A stretch of DNA of 64,000 nucleotides, from assembly GCA_027487555.1 (NCBI GenBank), contig JAIYDI010000019.1, positions 310,001-374,000 of the forward strand, read 5' to 3'. The notes beneath the pieces were generated by a model. The model worked only from the letters and a program-made list of their open reading frames with translations, was not told the origin of the DNA and ran no database searches. The position numbers and the translations under genes are program-made. Shown in pieces: positions 61,859 to 64,000 of this stretch (position 1 is the stretch's first letter; the number at the start of each line of letters is the position of its first letter). Source of the DNA: Hyphomicrobiales bacterium. Lineage in GTDB: Bacteria > Pseudomonadota > Alphaproteobacteria > Rhizobiales > Devosiaceae.

Positions 61859-62249
61859 GTGTTCGAGCTACTGGGGCACGGACATAGGGCGCGCCTTTCG
61901 CAATCGCGAGCCGGTCTGACCGCGGACAGAAGTTGAGCCATTTGTGGCGGCCCATAACCCATTTTTACTGGGTGGGATGGCGTGTGCGGGAGATGCAGGC
62001 AGGGCGCCCGGCCGGGGCGGCATCGGTCCGAAGCGACCGGAACGGTATTTCGTGGGCTCGGCGTTGCTGGAGAGCCCCATTATCGACGCGCAGGTATCCT
62101 CGGGCACCGGGACACCACATCGCCAACCTGCTCAATCGCACAGGCCTGGGCCGCCATTGGAGCGGCCTAAACCTCAAACCTGTGCGGGTTCATGCTCAAC
62201 CAAAAGGTACATGTCACCCGGCGGGCGGGTGACATGAAGACTGTCGTTG
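61859..62249. other. Intergenic region between convergent permease and CheW genes
   Basis: About 390 bases. Short reading frames at 61933-62237 lack ribosome sites and resemble no protein I know. A small stem ACCCA/TGGGT occurs near 61957-61973, and a strong hairpin lies at the CheW end. I see no mobile-element ends; it could be a decayed gene remnant, but nothing supports a name. Confidence 0.45.
62205..62236 (-). terminator. Hairpin terminator of the CheW gene
   Basis: CATGTCACCCG (62210-62220), five-base loop, CGGGTGACATG (62226-62236): 11 perfect pairs starting 13 bases beyond the CheW stop. On the minus strand it is followed by TACCTTTTGG, a short T-run. It may also stop transcripts coming from the permease side. 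Confidence 0.75.
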
Positions 62250-62756
62250 TCAGAACGACATGCCGCCATCTGGGAACAACGCCTTTATGTCGAGGATAGC
62301 GACCAGCCGGTCCTGCGTCTTGACCAGGCCCATCACCGAACCCGTGTCCTGCCGCCCGGAAGCCTTGGGCGCCGGACGGAGGTCTTCGCCCTGGGCAAAG
62401 ATGATGTCCGACACGGTGTCGACGAGCAGGCCGACATCCTGCGCCTGCAGGGAGACAACCAGCACGACCTGCCCGGCCTTTTCTTCGCCATAGCCTCCCG
62501 AAGCGCCGAGCATCGTTGCGAGATCGTAGACCTGCACGATATTGCCGCGGATATCGAGGACGCCCTTGGCGCCGAAGGGCTGGTTCGGCAACTCGGTGAT
62601 CGGCGACCAGGAACGAATCTCGCGCACCGCCATGATGTCGATGCCAAAGGCCCGCGAACCGCAGGTGAACGTGACGAACTGGTTGGGGACGTGCTTTTCC
62701 GCCGTCTGGGGCGGGGTGTCGTCATAGGTTTCGACGCGAGCGGCGGCAGCGGCCAT
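62250..62756 (-). CDS. CheW-like chemotaxis coupling protein
   Basis: A 168-residue CheW-fold adaptor that links methyl-accepting receptors to the CheA kinase. The core is NQFVTFTCGSRAFGIDIMAVREIRSWSPITELPNQPFGAKGVLDIRGNIVQVYDLATMLG, then QVVLVVSLQAQDVGLLVDTVSDIIFAQGEDLRPAP and SVMGLVKTQDRLVAILDIKALF. An N-terminal tail of about 20 residues precedes it. The ATG at 62756 has AGGAGA upstream. No other chemotaxis gene is in view, so it is a solitary copy beside sugar-use genes. Confidence 0.9.
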   Translation of the reverse strand: MAAAAARVETYDDTPPQTAEKHVPNQFVTFTCGSRAFGIDIMAVREIRSWSPITELPNQPFGAKGVLDIRGNIVQVYDLATMLGASGGYGEEKAGQVVLVVSLQAQDVGLLVDTVSDIIFAQGEDLRPAPKASGRQDTGSVMGLVKTQDRLVAILDIKALFPDGGMSF

Positions 62757-62904
62757 GGTGTTCTCCTCATCGGGCCCGCCGGCGCCTGCCTCGGTGCAGG
62801 ACATGCATGCGGGGAGATACTCCACCCATGGATAATTCTTAACCCGGAAATTATCCCTTAACGTGCCGCGCTCCTTTTTTGGCGAGGCCATCCGTTACCG
62901 AAAC

Positions 62905-63846
62905 TCAGCGCGAAAACTGCGCCCGCATCTGTCGGGGGGTCAGTCCATAGGCGTTGCGGAACTGTGCGTAGAACTGGCTGAGTGAGGCAAAGCCCGATTC
63001 GAATGCGACATTCTCGATCGACAGTCCACCTTCGAACAGCAGGGCCCGCGCCCGTATCAGCCGCATCCGGACCACGAACTTGTGCAGCGGCACCCGCATC
63101 ACGTCGGTAAACAGGTTGAGCGCGTAATTGGGGTGCAGACCGACGATCTTCGCGACATCCTCGGCGCGGAGCGGCTTGTGCAGGTGCTCGAGGATGTGCC
63201 GCACCATGGAAACGACATAGCGCAAGGGGGATGCGGCGCCGCGATGTGCCGGCCCGACACTTTCGATCCATGGCTCGAGCAGCACGTCCCAGCCGGTCAC
63301 GGCGGCGCGGCGCAGCATCAGCCCGATCTCTTCCTTGAGGATGTCGGCGCGCTCGGCATCGCCCGACCGATAATCCTGGTACCAGCGCGTCAGCGTATCG
63401 GCTCCGAGCGTTCCAGGCGTCAGCGCCACCATACCGCCACCCATCATCGTCTCCGTGAGTCGTCCGAGATTTGGCATATGCAGGAAACTGTCGAGCGGCA
63501 GGTAGACATTGCATTGCCGCGCCGCGTCGCCCGGACCGCGGTCGAGTGCGACGGTCTGGTGTGGAATGCCGGCCCAGAACATCACCAGTCGTTCCGCCGG
63601 TATCTCTACCAGTCGACCATCGATGACATAGTCCATCGAGCCCGATGTCAGCCAGTTCAACTCGACATGGCCGTGGAAGTGCTGCTCCGGCATGATCTGC
63701 GGATCGAACCACCGGATGCCGAAGCGGCCGAAGGCCTGCGTCTGCGCGTAGAAGCGTCGGTCGGGCCGTGGGACGGGCGCCGCGGCAGCGGCGCGCGGGC
63801 GGGCCGGCGGAATCGTGTGAACGGTCTGGCTGCGAGCGATCGTCAT
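62905..63846 (-). CDS. AraC-family regulator (MelR-like)
   Basis: A 313-residue regulator with an N-terminal cupin sugar-sensing domain (QHFHGHVELNWLTSGSMDYVIDGRLVEIPAERLVMFWAGIPHQTV) and a C-terminal double helix-turn-helix (LRAEDVAKIVGLHPNYALNLFTDVMRVPLHKFVVRMRLIRARALLFEGGLSIENVAFESGFASLSQFYAQFRNAYGLTPRQMR). The plan is like that of MelR, the melibiose activator. I use the ATG at 63846; one at 63900 adds 18 residues. It is divergent from a gene that begins at 63990 and leaves the window, presumably its target. Confidence 0.88.
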   Translation of the reverse strand: MTIARSQTVHTIPPARPRAAAAAPVPRPDRRFYAQTQAFGRFGIRWFDPQIMPEQHFHGHVELNWLTSGSMDYVIDGRLVEIPAERLVMFWAGIPHQTVALDRGPGDAARQCNVYLPLDSFLHMPNLGRLTETMMGGGMVALTPGTLGADTLTRWYQDYRSGDAERADILKEEIGLMLRRAAVTGWDVLLEPWIESVGPAHRGAASPLRYVVSMVRHILEHLHKPLRAEDVAKIVGLHPNYALNLFTDVMRVPLHKFVVRMRLIRARALLFEGGLSIENVAFESGFASLSQFYAQFRNAYGLTPRQMRAQFSR

Positions 63847-63989
63847 CTTTAAAAACCGGAAATACTCATTCAGATAGCGGCATTGTCGCCGCGAATGCAA
63901 GCGCTACCCTCCAACCTGCTCGAACCGGCGACGTGGCCCAAGGCTCCGCGCCTGCACTAACAGCATCAGGTACGAGCATGGGAGGTAAC

Positions 63990-64000
63990 ATGAACCGTAA
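63990..64000 (+). CDS. Start of a gene running off the window
   Basis: An ATG at 63990 is preceded by GGGAGGTAAC, a strong ribosome site, and the first codons read Met-Asn-Arg. Only 11 bases are visible. From its position opposite an AraC-type regulator it is probably the first gene of another sugar-use operon, such as a binding protein. Confidence 0.5.

Noticed and set aside
61933..62237. Short open frames between the permease and CheW genes
   Set aside because: Mutually overlapping frames in both strands, no ribosome sites, one running into a terminator stem; no protein similarity recognised.
1..64000. tRNA, rRNA, CRISPR arrays, insertion sequences, prophage or origin
   Set aside because: No cloverleaf-like sequences, spaced identical repeats, transposase or integrase genes, or DnaA-box clusters were seen while reading; the intergenic gaps are mostly too short.

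Overview
The window is GC-rich, gene-dense and free of rRNA, tRNA, insertion sequences and CRISPR arrays. Gene content points to an alphaproteobacterium of the Hyphomicrobiales, and I think of a Devosia-like soil or plant-associated bacterium. The reasons are the cpa/tad pilus order, a membrane-anchored CycM-type cytochrome c, a PhrB-type photolyase paired with DUF2256, and a large share of sugar ABC importers with ROK, LacI and AraC regulators. The genus is inference from gene content.

Layout. (1) 1-9071: nucleoside and deoxyribose catabolism (purine nucleoside phosphorylase, deoC, a two-domain aldehyde dehydrogenase, deoA, deoB, upp), interrupted by two small unrecognised genes and a divergent esterase. 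(2) 9081-21226: a Tad/Flp pilus locus. The minus strand carries two Flp pilins, cpaA, cpaB, cpaC, cpaE, cpaF, tadB and tadC, with no cpaD. The plus strand carries a stand-alone pilus N-domain protein and two TadE-type pseudopilins, then a HAD hydrolase, with tadD on the minus strand. (3) 21461-25761: housekeeping genes (M17 aminopeptidase, GhrA-like reductase, cytochrome c, prephenate dehydratase). (4) 26155-29959: a second, partial pilus locus with an N-terminally extended CpaB, a second secretin, a small lipoprotein and a TPR lipoprotein, but no ATPase, TadB/TadC or pilin. (5) 30153-34273: gamma-glutamyltransferase-family enzyme, TauE/SafE exporter, DUF2256 and photolyase. (6) 34322-63990: carbohydrate island with three SBP-permease importers, one ATPase, glycosidases (an unassigned alpha/alpha-barrel type, GH28-like, GH38, GH78), two LacI, one ROK and one AraC regulator, plus a diguanylate cyclase and a CheW protein.

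How it works together. In the ROK region, the regulator gene sits between two transcription units. Each has nearly the same 19-bp palindrome upstream: GTTCGTCATATTGACGAAC before the ATPase-GH28 unit and a close variant before the kinase-glycosidase-importer operon. This suggests that one regulator joins an importer lacking an ATPase to the ATPase encoded elsewhere. The GH38 and GH78 systems also lack their own ATPase in view and may share it. Each LacI gene has its own candidate operators in the divergent intergenic region. In the GH38 system the second permease is cut by a single in-frame TAG exactly where the family has a conserved Trp.

The items most worth a second look are the amber-interrupted permease, the shared ROK palindromes, the partial second pilus locus with its unusual CpaB, the compositionally different gene pair inside the deo operon, and a palindromic repeat read in frame inside the aldehyde dehydrogenase.
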